Shown here in pieces: positions 1-8,552 of a stretch of DNA of 46,105 bases (the stretch's first letter is position 1; every line of letters begins with the position of its first letter). The stretch comes from Leyella lascolaii. Lineage in GTDB: Bacteria; Bacteroidota; Bacteroidia; Bacteroidales; Bacteroidaceae. The notes below the pieces were generated by a model. It was not told the origin of the DNA and did not search any database. It saw only the letters and a list, made by a program, of their open reading frames with translations. Made by a program: the position numbers and the translations under genes. The stretch is taken from positions 326,918-373,022 of the forward strand of contig NZ_LT556035.1 in the NCBI RefSeq assembly GCF_900079775.1, written 5' to 3'.

Positions 1-861
1 CAGTGCGGCAAGCTCTTTCTTCTGGCCTGGCATGAAAATCATCTGGTTGTAAACCACTGTCCGTGCGTCGGGTATGCTGTCTATCATAGACACCAAGTCC
101 ACGGGCATCTCGGTGTTGTTTACCTCGATGTTGGTGAACGGGCGTACCAGCGAGGGTAATCCTGTGCTGTCCACATCGACTATGGAAAACACCTTGCATT
201 TTCTGCTGCCCATCTCCACACATTCCTCGCCCGCCTTGAAGCTGTCCATTGCCACGGGCTTGTCTGAGAAGTTCATCGTGAAGTAATGGTCAACGTAAGC
301 ACTCGCTTCTGCCTTGCCCAAGAACGAGGTACTGATACCCGCATCGCGCAACTGGTCTTTCACCTTGCGTATCTTTACCAAAAAGTCCTTCCACCGCTTG
401 TCATCATAGGAGAACAGGTTGCCCTTGCGGTTCTCCTGCGTCACGGTCAGGTAGGTGCGGCTGTTGGTGTACTGCCTTCCCTTGAAATAGCGGAAATAGG
501 ATTCGCTCAGGAACTCGTGCCTGCCGTTGCCTGTTTCCTCGAAGCCCTGCCTGGTGAAGATGTCCTGTTTGTGCAGGGCATAGCCCTCGCCAAGTGTCTG
601 TGCTAATGCGGTGAACAACCGGGTGTACTCATAATAGCTGTCGATGTCGGCGGAGAACTTCTGCACAGGATTCTCGATGCGCAGGATGGCGGAATATTCT
701 CCGGTCTTGGTGTAGAGGATACCGATGCCCTCCACGTCCTCAATGGAGAAATAAATTTCTCGGAACATGCGTTTGCGCTTGCCTCCCGTGCCGAATGCTT
801 TGACAGAGATGGCCATGCCTGCCAAAAGAGCCGTGAATGTCAGTAGTACATAGAGTGTCAT
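1..861 (-). CDS. traG: TraG-family conjugation ATPase, N-terminal part (runs off window)
   Basis: Partial: 287 codons from the ATG at 861 to the left edge with no stop. Residues 1-20 form one hydrophobic segment. A basic stretch follows, then the domain seen at the N-terminus of Bacteroidetes TraG proteins (DUF3875-like; 'FREIYFSIEDVEGIG', 'EYSAILRIENP'). TraG is the VirB4-type ATPase that powers the mating-pair apparatus at the inner membrane. The Walker motifs lie in the missing C-terminal part, so the ATPase role comes from family and position. An ATG at 869 hits a stop after three codons, which supports the start at 861. It is the last visible gene of the leftward transfer operon, 16 bp below the lipoprotein gene. 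Confidence 0.88.
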   Translation of the reverse strand, partial: MTLYVLLTFTALLAGMAISVKAFGTGGKRKRMFREIYFSIEDVEGIGILYTKTGEYSAILRIENPVQKFSADIDSYYEYTRLFTALAQTLGEGYALHKQDIFTRQGFEETGNGRHEFLSESYFRYFKGRQYTNSRTYLTVTQENRKGNLFSYDDKRWKDFLVKIRKVKDQLRDAGISTSFLGKAEASAYVDHYFTMNFSDKPVAMDSFKAGEECVEMGSRKCKVFSIVDVDSTGLPSLVRPFTNIEVNNTEMPVDLVSMIDSIPDARTVVYNQMIFMPGQKKELAAL

Positions 862-877
862 AGGTTCATCTGCATTT

Positions 878-2395
878 TTAGAATAAGTAGAAAAGCCGTA
901 GTCTCGCTTGGGCATATCGCTTGGATAATCCTCCTGTCACAATGCCATTGGAGAAGTCCATCAGATAGAAGGTGTCCTTGCCGCTTTCGGAACAAGTGAG
1001 GTATTCGCCTTGCAGGGTGGCTATCAAACCTTTCAGCGTGGATGACTTGTCACATTCCAGCAAGTAATAAAGCCCGGCCAATTCACCGAGTGAGGGCACA
1101 TAACTGCCGGAATGCCACATTGCCTCTTGCAGCATGGTTTGTCTGCCCAAAGGAGATCCTTGCTTGGCTTGCCTGTTGGATTCAATCAGTCCTTGCGTAA
1201 GGCTTGCCCCGTCAGCATGGCCCAAGGCGCAATCGTCCGGGTAGGGCATACCGGGCTTGTAGATAATCTTGTCATCCTCCGGGGTGTCGCCAGTCGGATT
1301 GATGATGCCCTCATGACGAGTTCCGTCTATGGTCGAATACAGCTTGCCGCTTGAAAGGTCGTTACCAGAGAATACGAACATCCCGTTGCAATCTGACAGG
1401 GCTACAGCCTTGCCATGCTTGCCGTCTGTTTCCACGACCACGGCGATGGAAAGGGAGTCACGTCCTGCTTGTACCTTTCCGTTTTTTTGCAGGTAATGGC
1501 CCACCTGCACGGAATCAACCGGCATCATCCGGTGTTCATACGCCAAGCTACGCTCTGTTTCCACCCAACTGCCATTGATGGCCACGCCCTCACGCCCCTT
1601 ACGGATGGAAAGGTGCGTCATGCTCCCTGCCGTCAAGGGTGGCAGCATGGTGCGCAACGCATGGTCTTTTCCATTGATACGGATGGTGATTGTAACCGAG
1701 CAAGCGGTTTCAGTAGGAATCAAATAGAGGTCATGCTTCCTGCCATTGTTCAACAGACAATCCACATCTTTCGCTTGTAGGCTGCCATTGGCTTTTTTAT
1801 CGAGCCATCTGCCCGCCGTATAAGGCTGGTAGCCGCCCTCTGTATAGAGGTTATCCCCGATGAGAGTGATGTCGTCCAGCCGGTCACGCAGGTCGTCGCT
1901 CTCACAGACAATGCGGAGCAGTGCCATGGAACTTTGCAGCCTGAATGCCGGTTGGATGGCGTTTCCGATGACGCGGTGGGTTTCCACTCCATAAAGGTTT
2001 TCATCGAACGGAGCGGCCAAGCGGATGATGTCGTCTGTTCCCAATCCTTTTCGGAATGGATAGCAAACACTGACGGTTGCCGTCGTGTCGCTAGTGACGG
2101 CATGGCTGTTTCCCGACACATATACACCACCTTTTCGGGTGAACATCGTTCCTGCAAATGCTTGCCTTTCTTCGGGTGTGGTGGCGCTTACGTCCATATA
2201 TATGCCAAAGTGGGGCCATGCAGGGGTTATTCCCTCCACAGCCTCTATGTGGATCTCAACAGGCTTGCGGCTCTTTTGCCATTCCATGCGGGTTTTCTCG
2301 CCCGACTCAATGGCGGCGACCGTGGACTTGGGCTGTTCCTTCCCGCCGCAGGAGGCGAGGAGCAGCCCGATACATATTATCAGAAAGGCTTGCAT
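878..2395 (-). CDS. Fimbrillin-like lipoprotein inside the transfer operon
   Basis: 505 residues. A short signal peptide ends in a lipobox (LLASC, Cys about 16), so it should be a lipoprotein on the cell envelope. The body resembles the Mfa-like/fimbrillin family: 'TATVSVCYPF', then a beta-rich segment ending in the typical 'LTAGSMTHLSIRKG...I.GSW' pattern at about residues 255-280. A second half of about 220 residues has no clear family. It sits between traF (DUF4133) and traG, which are usually adjacent, and is co-oriented with small gaps. A surface or mating-contact role is inferred from lipidation and context. The family call rests on recognised sequence style, not a profile search. Confidence 0.65.
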   Translation of the reverse strand: MQAFLIICIGLLLASCGGKEQPKSTVAAIESGEKTRMEWQKSRKPVEIHIEAVEGITPAWPHFGIYMDVSATTPEERQAFAGTMFTRKGGVYVSGNSHAVTSDTTATVSVCYPFRKGLGTDDIIRLAAPFDENLYGVETHRVIGNAIQPAFRLQSSMALLRIVCESDDLRDRLDDITLIGDNLYTEGGYQPYTAGRWLDKKANGSLQAKDVDCLLNNGRKHDLYLIPTETACSVTITIRINGKDHALRTMLPPLTAGSMTHLSIRKGREGVAINGSWVETERSLAYEHRMMPVDSVQVGHYLQKNGKVQAGRDSLSIAVVVETDGKHGKAVALSDCNGMFVFSGNDLSSGKLYSTIDGTRHEGIINPTGDTPEDDKIIYKPGMPYPDDCALGHADGASLTQGLIESNRQAKQGSPLGRQTMLQEAMWHSGSYVPSLGELAGLYYLLECDKSSTLKGLIATLQGEYLTCSESGKDTFYLMDFSNGIVTGGLSKRYAQARLRLFYLF

Positions 2396-2462
2396 CCGTT
2401 CGTTGTTTTATAGAGGTTTTTAATCATTTTCGTATCTGCTGTTTTATAGAGTGAAATCCTAC

Positions 2463-2765
2463 TTACAATCCTTTAGAGCGGGCATAGACGAACACGCCCT
2501 TGTCGTTCTTTTTACTGTGAAGCCCCTTCCGCTGTTTGAGCAGGATAAGTGCCGCGCCGCCGCAAAGTGTCACCACCAGGACTATCAGCCCGGCAAGGAA
2601 ACCGGAAAGGCAGTAAGCCACGATGAAGCCGACAATGGCACCACCGATGGCTCCTGCCGCCCAATAGATGTACCTGCCTTGAATCCCCATGAATTCAAGA
2701 GGCCGTTGCAGCCCCTTGAACATGGGGTATTCCAGTGGCCGGGTGTCGCCGTTCGTTCCGGACAT
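2463..2765 (-). CDS. traF: TraF conjugation protein (DUF4133)
   Basis: 100 residues, the normal size for DUF4133/TraF of Bacteroides conjugative transposons. The N-terminus carries the family signature 'FKGLQRPLEFMGIQGRYIYW'. Two closely spaced hydrophobic segments follow (about residues 32-53 and 57-76), then a basic tail. TraF is a small inner-membrane part of the mating machine, counterpart of VirB3. The ATG is 3 bp after the traE stop, so the two are certainly co-transcribed. Confidence 0.9.
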   Translation of the reverse strand: MSGTNGDTRPLEYPMFKGLQRPLEFMGIQGRYIYWAAGAIGGAIVGFIVAYCLSGFLAGLIVLVVTLCGGAALILLKQRKGLHSKKNDKGVFVYARSKGL

Positions 2766-2768
2766 GGC

Positions 2769-3137
2769 TTAGCTGGTGATGCCGAAGAACAACGGGAGTG
2801 CCTGTGCGGCCGCCACAAGGAAAATACAAGCGCCCACAATCATCATGATGGACTTCTTGACATCCTGCTCCTCGTTGTTCATCTTGATGTACACGCTGAT
2901 GGCTCCCACGATGGCCACGACACCGGCGATGGCGTAACACAGCTTCACCACGTAGGGCACATACTTGGCGATTTCGGTCGTCACTGTACCGAGGGCGGTG
3001 GTGCCTGCCGTATAGTCACCGGCGGCGTTCTGGGCGAGTGCTGCGGTTGTGCCTGCCAGCAGCATGAGGGAGAGCATTTTCAATCTCCCGGAAGGGCAAA
3101 GTCCCTTCATCCACTTTCTGAGTTTTTCCTTAAACAT
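2769..3137 (-). CDS. traE: TraE conjugation protein (DUF4134), copy 1
   Basis: 122 residues. An N-terminal basic region leads into a signal-like hydrophobic segment ending at 'AALAQ' (about residues 20-36). Two transmembrane helices follow, at about 60-85 and 97-118. The loop 'IKMNNEEQDVKKSIMMIVG' is diagnostic of DUF4134/TraE, a VirB2-like small membrane subunit of the transfer channel. It lies directly upstream of traF and downstream of a second DUF4134 gene. Confidence 0.9.
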   Translation of the reverse strand: MFKEKLRKWMKGLCPSGRLKMLSLMLLAGTTAALAQNAAGDYTAGTTALGTVTTEIAKYVPYVVKLCYAIAGVVAIVGAISVYIKMNNEEQDVKKSIMMIVGACIFLVAAAQALPLFFGITS

Positions 3138-3188
3138 TCTTTTTACCTTAAAAATTAAACACTATGTGAATTGTCTCATTTCTTCCTG

Positions 3189-3521
3189 TCATACCCGGTA
3201 GCCGAAGAATGCCGGAAACACGATGGATGCACCTATGATAAACAGGCAAGCACCGACCACCATCATTATCTCCCTTGTGATGCCTTCCTCCCTCGTATTC
3301 ATCTTGATATAGATTTGCAAACTGGCATAGATGGCGACGATGGCGGCAATGGCGTACAGCAGGTAGAGGACATACAGCATCATCGTCACGACATAATCGT
3401 GCATAAGTGCCAATGCGTCAGCACCCCAACTGTAGTCCACGCCACCACATTTGGCCGAGGCGGGCAAGGCCGCACACACGCCAAACAACAAGCCTGTCAA
3501 CCTGCGCGTCTTACAACTCAT
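3189..3521 (-). CDS. TraE-like protein (DUF4134), divergent copy 2
   Basis: 110 residues with a cleavable-looking signal peptide (to about residue 23, 'ALPASA') and two transmembrane helices. The inter-helix motif 'IKMNTREEGITREIMMVVG' matches that of the neighbouring TraE, and both proteins end in a similar 'FP.FFG' segment. Elsewhere the two differ strongly, so this is an old duplication or a heteromeric partner, not a recent copy. Its start overlaps the end of the upstream acidic membrane protein gene by 11 bp. Confidence 0.85.
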   Translation of the reverse strand: MSCKTRRLTGLLFGVCAALPASAKCGGVDYSWGADALALMHDYVVTMMLYVLYLLYAIAAIVAIYASLQIYIKMNTREEGITREIMMVVGACLFIIGASIVFPAFFGYRV

Positions 3522-3942
3522 TCCTCGTAATCTTCATGGGGATTTTGAACAGGGTTTCCCGTTTGCCCTCCAACAACTCATGGAGTTCGGGAGCAGTCAC
3601 GCCATTCTCGCTCGTTATGTCGGCTTCCAGCAGGTCGGACTTGAGCTGTTCTGCCTTTTCCTCCGCTGCATTCCGTGGAGCTTCTTCCGGCTGTTCGGGA
3701 AAGTCATTCGCATCGGACCCGGACGGCTCCGGCTGCTTTTCTCCCGTATTTCCCACTTGGAAACTGTCAGCGGTCTCACTTACTTCCACGGACTCCTCTT
3801 CCTCCATGTCGTTCAGGTCGAACACCTCCTCGGTGGAGTTGACGATTCCTTTTTTACCTTGCAAGTCCTTGGCGATGACCACCGCATAATAGAGGACGTA
3901 GGCTATCGTCAGAACCAAGGCGAATATCATAAATGGACTCAT
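3511..3942 (-). CDS. Single-pass membrane protein with acidic tail, first gene of tra operon
   Basis: 143 residues. One N-terminal transmembrane helix (about residues 3-23) is followed by a strongly acidic, Glu/Asp/Pro-rich, probably disordered region (about 35-110) and a short C-terminal segment ending 'PMKITRNEL'. I do not recognise a named family. It is the most upstream gene of the leftward transfer operon and overlaps the next gene by 11 bp. This suggests a small accessory role in the transfer machinery; the position is comparable with the small proteins before traE in CTnDOT. Confidence 0.75.
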   Translation of the reverse strand: MSPFMIFALVLTIAYVLYYAVVIAKDLQGKKGIVNSTEEVFDLNDMEEEESVEVSETADSFQVGNTGEKQPEPSGSDANDFPEQPEEAPRNAAEEKAEQLKSDLLEADITSENGVTAPELHELLEGKRETLFKIPMKITRNEL

Positions 3943-4383
3943 TGCATTGTCTGGTTTATGGGTTTACAATCTCGTTTTGCCTGCAAAAGAATAGCGGAAA
4001 GGCTGCCTCGGGAAACCTCTGATGGAAATACTGTGCTGTTTTAACTTGATTTTTCTTCAGGCGAAAAAATCATACGGTCAATCATACTTTGAAAGCCTTT
4101 CCAAGGACAGTTATACTTGCTTCTTTGGGTAAATTATACTTGCCCAACCATCGAAGCATATCTTCTCCGGGCAATGAAGTGCAAGGGCTGTTCCACGGTC
4201 GTTGTTTTTCCTGTGCGAAGGTAAGGCTGTCGGGAAGCTGCAAGGCGCAGTGGCTGCTTCCTCCTTGCATTCGTTCCCGGCTTTCCGCCTTGGCTCTTGC
4301 ACGTAAAAACAAGTCCCTGTGGACGGGTGGAAGCCCGACGGTAGGGAAGAAACAAATAGTCTAACATTTTAATTCTCGAAACG
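3943..4383. other. Divergent intergenic region with structured leader
   Basis: 441 bp without a credible gene, between the leftward transfer operon and the rightward 172-residue gene. It must hold both promoters. Visible structure: a direct repeat ttatacttgc at 4111-4120 and 4134-4143, and a hairpin with arms ggaagc/gcttcc at 4233-4238 and 4256-4261 about 120 nt upstream of the rightward gene. The short reading frames here are mutually overlapping shadows. Confidence 0.5.
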
Positions 4384-4902
4384 ATGAAACAGGTTATTTG
4401 GTCGAACGACAGCTATTTTGACGACAAGGTAAGGGAGTATTACCAAGACTGCCAGCGTGAGTATTTGGAAGATGACGGCTACACGGTGAGCGATGAAGAA
4501 TGGGGCGAGGAAGTGTACAGTTGGCTCGATGACGAACGCATGAACCTCAATGTGCAGGTGGACGGCGTGATAATCGCCTTTGGCGACTTGGGCTTGTGGC
4601 GCGGCCGCAGGCAGGGCTACCAGATTTTGGGCAGCAACCTTGCCGACATCTTGCGCAGCTCATGCGATGACAACGAATGGTACGGCGACGGCTACAACAT
4701 CCGTGCCCGACTCACGCACCACGACGGCACGAACTATGTGCTTTACCGGGTGGCGAAAAGCCGGGAGGATGCCGAGCGCATTGCCGACAAAATTTACAAC
4801 CTTGAAATTGACGAGAAGGGTTTCCGTAAGCTCACACGCTCACTGTATCCATACGTTGCAGATGTTTACGGCTGGAAAGTCAGAGGACGCAGACCGGCAT
4901 AA
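4384..4902 (+). CDS. Acidic ICE accessory protein, unknown function
   Basis: 172 residues, rich in Asp, Glu, Tyr and Trp, with no signal peptide or membrane segment, so presumably cytosolic. The first 60 residues are very acidic ('YFDDKVREYYQDCQREYLED'); the centre has 'GLWRGRRQGYQILG'; the C-terminus turns basic ('GWKVRGRRPA'). I cannot assign a family. It is a lone rightward gene in an otherwise leftward region, with its own terminator directly downstream (4917-4960). Codon use matches the ICE. A DNA-mimic role is conceivable from charge alone but nothing else supports it. Confidence 0.75.
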   Translation: MKQVIWSNDSYFDDKVREYYQDCQREYLEDDGYTVSDEEWGEEVYSWLDDERMNLNVQVDGVIIAFGDLGLWRGRRQGYQILGSNLADILRSSCDDNEWYGDGYNIRARLTHHDGTNYVLYRVAKSREDAERIADKIYNLEIDEKGFRKLTRSLYPYVADVYGWKVRGRRPA

Positions 4903-4916
4903 GGGCTGAAAATAAG

Positions 4917-4960
4917 AAAGGACATCCGTTCTACCGATGTGATAGGGCGGTTGTCCTTTT
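4917..4960. terminator. Stem-loop terminator after the 172-residue gene
   Basis: Perfect 8-bp arms AAAGGACA (4917-4924) and TGTCCTTT (4952-4959) with T-rich sequence following. It lies just past the stop of the rightward gene and before the end of the leftward phosphoesterase gene, so it may serve both strands. Confidence 0.6.
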
Positions 4961-5003
4961 CACTAAAATGGGTTGTTCCGTGTAAAATGTACAGGCTTCC
5001 CTT

Positions 5004-5765
5004 TTATAGCTCAAAGGTCTTGCCCGGATTAAAAGTCAAGTGTTCGTCATGGAATACATACCCCAGTTGGTTACTGACACACCATGTTTCGCCAATGCGC
5101 ACATCCACATTGTAATGAGAGTGGCCATAAATCCAGTAATCTACTCCGCATTCCTTGATGTAGCCTTCCAGTTCTACCATGAACGCCCCGTTGGCTTTGC
5201 TGCTTACAAACTTGGGGCATTGCATCCTGAATGAGGGTACATGGTGGGTCACGACCACTTTCTTGCGGGCTGTACTCGACTTGACGGCCTCCTTGATGAA
5301 AGACAAACACCGTTCGTGTTCATGGTTGAAGTCCGCAAAAGTAAGGAGTTCCCCTTTGTACAGGATACGGCGGAAATCGCTGACCACTTGCTCTGTGAAA
5401 TATGCCTCTCCCAAAGGAATCCTGCTCCACAGCGTTGAAACAATGATGTCAATGTCTCCGATGCGGATAACCCCATTGTAGTAGCTATGCACATTGGGAC
5501 GTATTTCAATGCTTGAGCCGTCAGATAACGTGCCTATGTCGTAATATTTGTAGAACTCGTGGTTGCCCATACAGGCTATCACCTGTTTGTAGTTGTCCGA
5601 TGCCCAGTCCCAAAATGGGTGCATGGAATAGTTTGCATCGCCGAGATAGCCTATGTCACCTGCGAGGACGAGTATGTCCCCGGACACTTCAAGCGGGTTC
5701 GCTTTGAGGTATCGCCAGTTGTCGGCAAACTCCAGATGGAGGTCGGACGCATATTGTATTTTCAT
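5004..5765 (-). CDS. Calcineurin-like metallophosphoesterase
   Basis: 253 residues from the ATG at 5765, which overlaps the stop of the upstream nucleotidyltransferase gene (ATGA). A longer frame to 5870 only adds antisense-like residues and is rejected. The complete calcineurin-type metal-site set is present: SDLH near the N-terminus, AGD about residue 33, GNHE about 71, THH about 175 and GHSH about 213. It should therefore be an active binuclear-metal phosphoesterase or nuclease. As the third gene of a coupled operon with AbiEi-like and AbiEii-like proteins, it may reverse or add to the transferase's action; that is inference. Confidence 0.88.
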   Translation of the reverse strand: MKIQYASDLHLEFADNWRYLKANPLEVSGDILVLAGDIGYLGDANYSMHPFWDWASDNYKQVIACMGNHEFYKYYDIGTLSDGSSIEIRPNVHSYYNGVIRIGDIDIIVSTLWSRIPLGEAYFTEQVVSDFRRILYKGELLTFADFNHEHERCLSFIKEAVKSSTARKKVVVTHHVPSFRMQCPKFVSSKANGAFMVELEGYIKECGVDYWIYGHSHYNVDVRIGETWCVSNQLGYVFHDEHLTFNPGKTFEL

Positions 5766-6547
5766 GGTTCTTCGGCAATAAATAGTCCGTCCAGCACTTC
5801 CAACAAGCCCTCCACGAAGGACACCTCCTGCCCAAGGGACTTGGCAAGAGGCTCCGCCAATGCTTCCCATTCACTTCTGACAGAAGCCACGAAAGACCTC
5901 ACACATGCCACGATGGCATCAGGTGCGGCCACGGGCGCATTTTCCATGATGGCGACATTTTTCAACACGTCAGACCGGTGCTTCTTGATATCCTTGCTGT
6001 TGACATGCCGCCCGGCGGCCTTGTCTTGCTGCAAGTTCAGGTAAGCACGGGCTTTCAAGGCTACCAGGGCTTCCGGTGAGGCATGACGAATGCCATCCGT
6101 CAGGATACTGTGCGCAATGGTAAAATGGTAGTAGTCGTCATCCATGATGATAGCACTCAGGCTCGATGCATCGGCCTCCATGGGCAATGGTTCTATCGTA
6201 AGCCCTTTCGGTGTCCCGAGAATGTCAGGATGCCGGGAGAGAAGCTCAATCATCGCCGGATAACCGGGCTTGCCATCCACGAACCGATACAGTTCATATC
6301 TTGGTGCTTCTCCGTCTTTAGGATTCCTTTTCTCCGGGCGGTAGCCGCCTTCCCGGATGAACTGCCAGAACCTTTCGGCAAATGTTGTGCTCATCTTCTC
6401 CACGATCACAATCATGTCTATGTCATGGGTGGCACGCGGCCGCACCGCCGTGCCTGACATCACCATCTCGCAGGCCGTGCCGCCAATGATGACATAGTTG
6501 TCTGAATAAGCCTCGAAGGCTTCCCGGAATCTTTCTAATCCTTCCAT
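5762..6547 (-). CDS. AbiEii-like nucleotidyltransferase (putative toxin)
   Basis: 261 residues. The polymerase-beta-like nucleotidyltransferase signature is clear: 'YVIIGGTACEM' (about residues 18-28) followed by 'THDIDMIV' (about 40-47), giving the GG...DxD metal-binding pattern. The middle has 'KARAYLNLQQDKAAGRHV', similar to AbiEii-type enzymes in which a Lys/Asp helix completes the site. Type IV AbiE toxins act by transferring nucleotides, for example to tRNA. The gene overlaps the upstream AbiEi-like gene by 13 bp and the downstream phosphoesterase by 4 bp, so all three are translationally coupled. Confidence 0.8.
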   Translation of the reverse strand: MEGLERFREAFEAYSDNYVIIGGTACEMVMSGTAVRPRATHDIDMIVIVEKMSTTFAERFWQFIREGGYRPEKRNPKDGEAPRYELYRFVDGKPGYPAMIELLSRHPDILGTPKGLTIEPLPMEADASSLSAIIMDDDYYHFTIAHSILTDGIRHASPEALVALKARAYLNLQQDKAAGRHVNSKDIKKHRSDVLKNVAIMENAPVAAPDAIVACVRSFVASVRSEWEALAEPLAKSLGQEVSFVEGLLEVLDGLFIAEEP

Positions 6548-7509
6548 TCCATTTTATTGATTAATTGTTCAACTTCGCTCTCCACCCGGGCATCGGCATC
6601 TTCTTGCAATGAGAGGGCCAACGATAACTTATCCACCCACAAGGGAGTTTCTCCACACCCTGTGACTGGGGGATATTTCCATACCTCTATGACAATGTTG
6701 CCGTCATAGTCATTCGGATTCTGCATGGCCTTTGCTGCCCTCAACGACCGGAACCGCCTTGCTTCCATCATGACCATACGCTCCGGGTCAGGATTGAGGC
6801 GTGTATAATGGGCAAGGGCATTGATGCCGCACACAGGAAAGACATCTTCTGTGTCCAAACCGTCACAGTAAACCTTTTGTTCAACAGGGTTGGCAAGTAC
6901 CGGTTTCGCCTGTTTCCACAATTCAATCCCCCTACGGTGGAAGTGTAGCTGCTTTCTCTTCGGGCCGTCCGCTACTTTCTCACATAATCCCAAGTCTTCA
7001 AGGCATGTCATGCCCAAGGTGATGCTTGCGTATGAATAGGGTAACTTGTCTTTGACATCATTGGCAGACAACCCTTCCAGAGTTTCAACCTGCAAATGAT
7101 AAAGCAGGAGGTATTGAGCTACGGGCGACAAAGCCTTGGCTGCTTTCTTGTGCCGGATTCGTTCGTTGGCCACCAACATGGGCAGATGGGCATATTTGGC
7201 CGACACTACGAAGTAGACATCCCTGTCTATCAACCGCTGCCGCTGGTATGCAGGGGCAGACGGCAACAGGTAAACGACAGGAAGCCCCATCGAGGCGGAG
7301 ATTTTATCGGCCGTCAGGGCAAGGTTGCGCGGTGATGCCACCGGACCTTTGGGTTCTGCAAACAACAAGGGCATACCTTGATATTCGCCATCATAGAACC
7401 GATAGGCAAGGGCGTCTCCTATGGTGACACCTTTCATACGCTCCTTGCCCCGCAACTGTAGCGAAACATTCCTTCCTGCAATTGTAATATCAATTTCCAG
7501 TTTTTGCAT
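6535..7509 (-). CDS. AbiEi-like winged-helix protein (putative antitoxin/regulator)
   Basis: 324 residues from the ATG at 7509 (a TTG lies one codon upstream). The central segment 'ALSPVAQYLLLYHLQVETLEGLSANDVKDKLPYS' resembles a MarR/winged-helix DNA-binding fold, followed by 'SYASITLGMTCLEDLGL' as a recognition helix. The remainder is an alpha/beta domain I cannot name. Its place directly before an AbiEii-type nucleotidyltransferase, with a 13-bp overlap, gives the antitoxin call. DNA-binding antitoxins of this type usually repress their own promoter, which should lie in 7510-7600. Confidence 0.6.
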   Translation of the reverse strand: MQKLEIDITIAGRNVSLQLRGKERMKGVTIGDALAYRFYDGEYQGMPLLFAEPKGPVASPRNLALTADKISASMGLPVVYLLPSAPAYQRQRLIDRDVYFVVSAKYAHLPMLVANERIRHKKAAKALSPVAQYLLLYHLQVETLEGLSANDVKDKLPYSYASITLGMTCLEDLGLCEKVADGPKRKQLHFHRRGIELWKQAKPVLANPVEQKVYCDGLDTEDVFPVCGINALAHYTRLNPDPERMVMMEARRFRSLRAAKAMQNPNDYDGNIVIEVWKYPPVTGCGETPLWVDKLSLALSLQEDADARVESEVEQLINKMEWKD

Positions 7510-7603
7510 CAATTTAATCAGCTATTAAAACGATGCAAAAATACTAAACTATAATCAGAATACAAACAATATCTTCAAGATTTATTCCTTCTATCTCCTC
7601 AAA

Positions 7604-8506
7604 TTACGGCATCCTCTTCTTCCCGACAAGGATGTCATTGAGGTCTTTGTAGAGCGGACAGGCTTCCATCATGTCATGCACGGCATCGCCCTTGAGTTCC
7701 CGGAGCATGTCCACCACACGCCGTCCTGCATCGTCGTTATCGAGATAGCAATAGATATGCTTGCAGGCTTTCAGCCGCGGCAATGCCTTGGGCAGGTTGT
7801 TCACCGAGTTCAGCACCAACAGGTCTGCACCATAACAGGGTACGGACAAGCGTTCCCGTTTCCGCAAGGTCAGAAAGGACAAGTAATCCATGAATCCCTC
7901 GAACAGGTAAACGCTGTCGCTTTGCCCTTGAGAAATCAACGACACCGCTTTCGGGGCAATGCACCCTTTATAATAAGGATTGCGTATCTCATAACCGCCC
8001 GCCCCGTTGGGAAACGCGATGGCATAGTAGTTCTTTCCCCGGCAGGTGTAATGCACCTCCTTGCATTCCTGCCTTGCGGTATCGAGGTCAATGCCGCGCT
8101 TGGAGAGGTAGGAGAGCAAAGGTATGGATGCCAACGCCTGCACCCGTAGGTTTTGGAATGCGGCCGCTTGCGGTGGCTTGGCATCGGTTGCGGACGGTTG
8201 CGGATGCGGCATGAATGTCCGTACCTTCAAAGGCACGGCAGGTGCTGCCTGTGCAATCATCTTCAATACTTTGGGTATGTTCGGGGTCCGATATACCAAT
8301 ACCGCAAGGTCGATGATGTCTCCGCTCTTGGCCGTAGCAAAGTCATACCATATATTGCGGTTCTTGTTCACTTTGAAAGACGGATTCTCGTCCTCACGGT
8401 AAGGTGCATGATACCATGCGGACACGGCGGTTTCCTTGGCAGGTCGGATTCCGATGGCCAGCAGGAAGTCCACGATGGCTATCTGTTTGATTTGTAATAT
8501 GTTCAT
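7604..8506 (-). CDS. Toprim-domain DNA primase
   Basis: 300 residues. The N-terminus has a CHC2-like fold with the zinc cysteines lost ('APYREDENPSFKV', 'NIWYDFATAKSGDIIDL'). The toprim domain lies at about residues 195-285 with 'YLFEGFMDY' (catalytic Glu) and 'YLDNDDAGRR' (DxD). Primases of this type accompany RepA-like ATPases in Bacteroidales mobile elements, where they prime the strand-replacement step or element replication. The gene follows the ATPase gene across 250 bp holding three long direct repeats. Confidence 0.88.
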   Translation of the reverse strand: MNILQIKQIAIVDFLLAIGIRPAKETAVSAWYHAPYREDENPSFKVNKNRNIWYDFATAKSGDIIDLAVLVYRTPNIPKVLKMIAQAAPAVPLKVRTFMPHPQPSATDAKPPQAAAFQNLRVQALASIPLLSYLSKRGIDLDTARQECKEVHYTCRGKNYYAIAFPNGAGGYEIRNPYYKGCIAPKAVSLISQGQSDSVYLFEGFMDYLSFLTLRKRERLSVPCYGADLLVLNSVNNLPKALPRLKACKHIYCYLDNDDAGRRVVDMLRELKGDAVHDMMEACPLYKDLNDILVGKKRMP

Positions 8507-8552
8507 ATCGTTCTGCTTTTCTATGTTTAATGAATATTGGAGTGGATATAAC

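Noticed and set aside
286..606. 106-codon rightward frame near the left edge
   Set aside because: Antisense to TraG, which has clear family sequence across the same interval.
5766..5870. N-terminal extension of the metallophosphoesterase
   Set aside because: It lies within the nucleotidyltransferase gene in another frame and has no homology-like content; the ATGA overlap at 5762-5765 gives the natural start.
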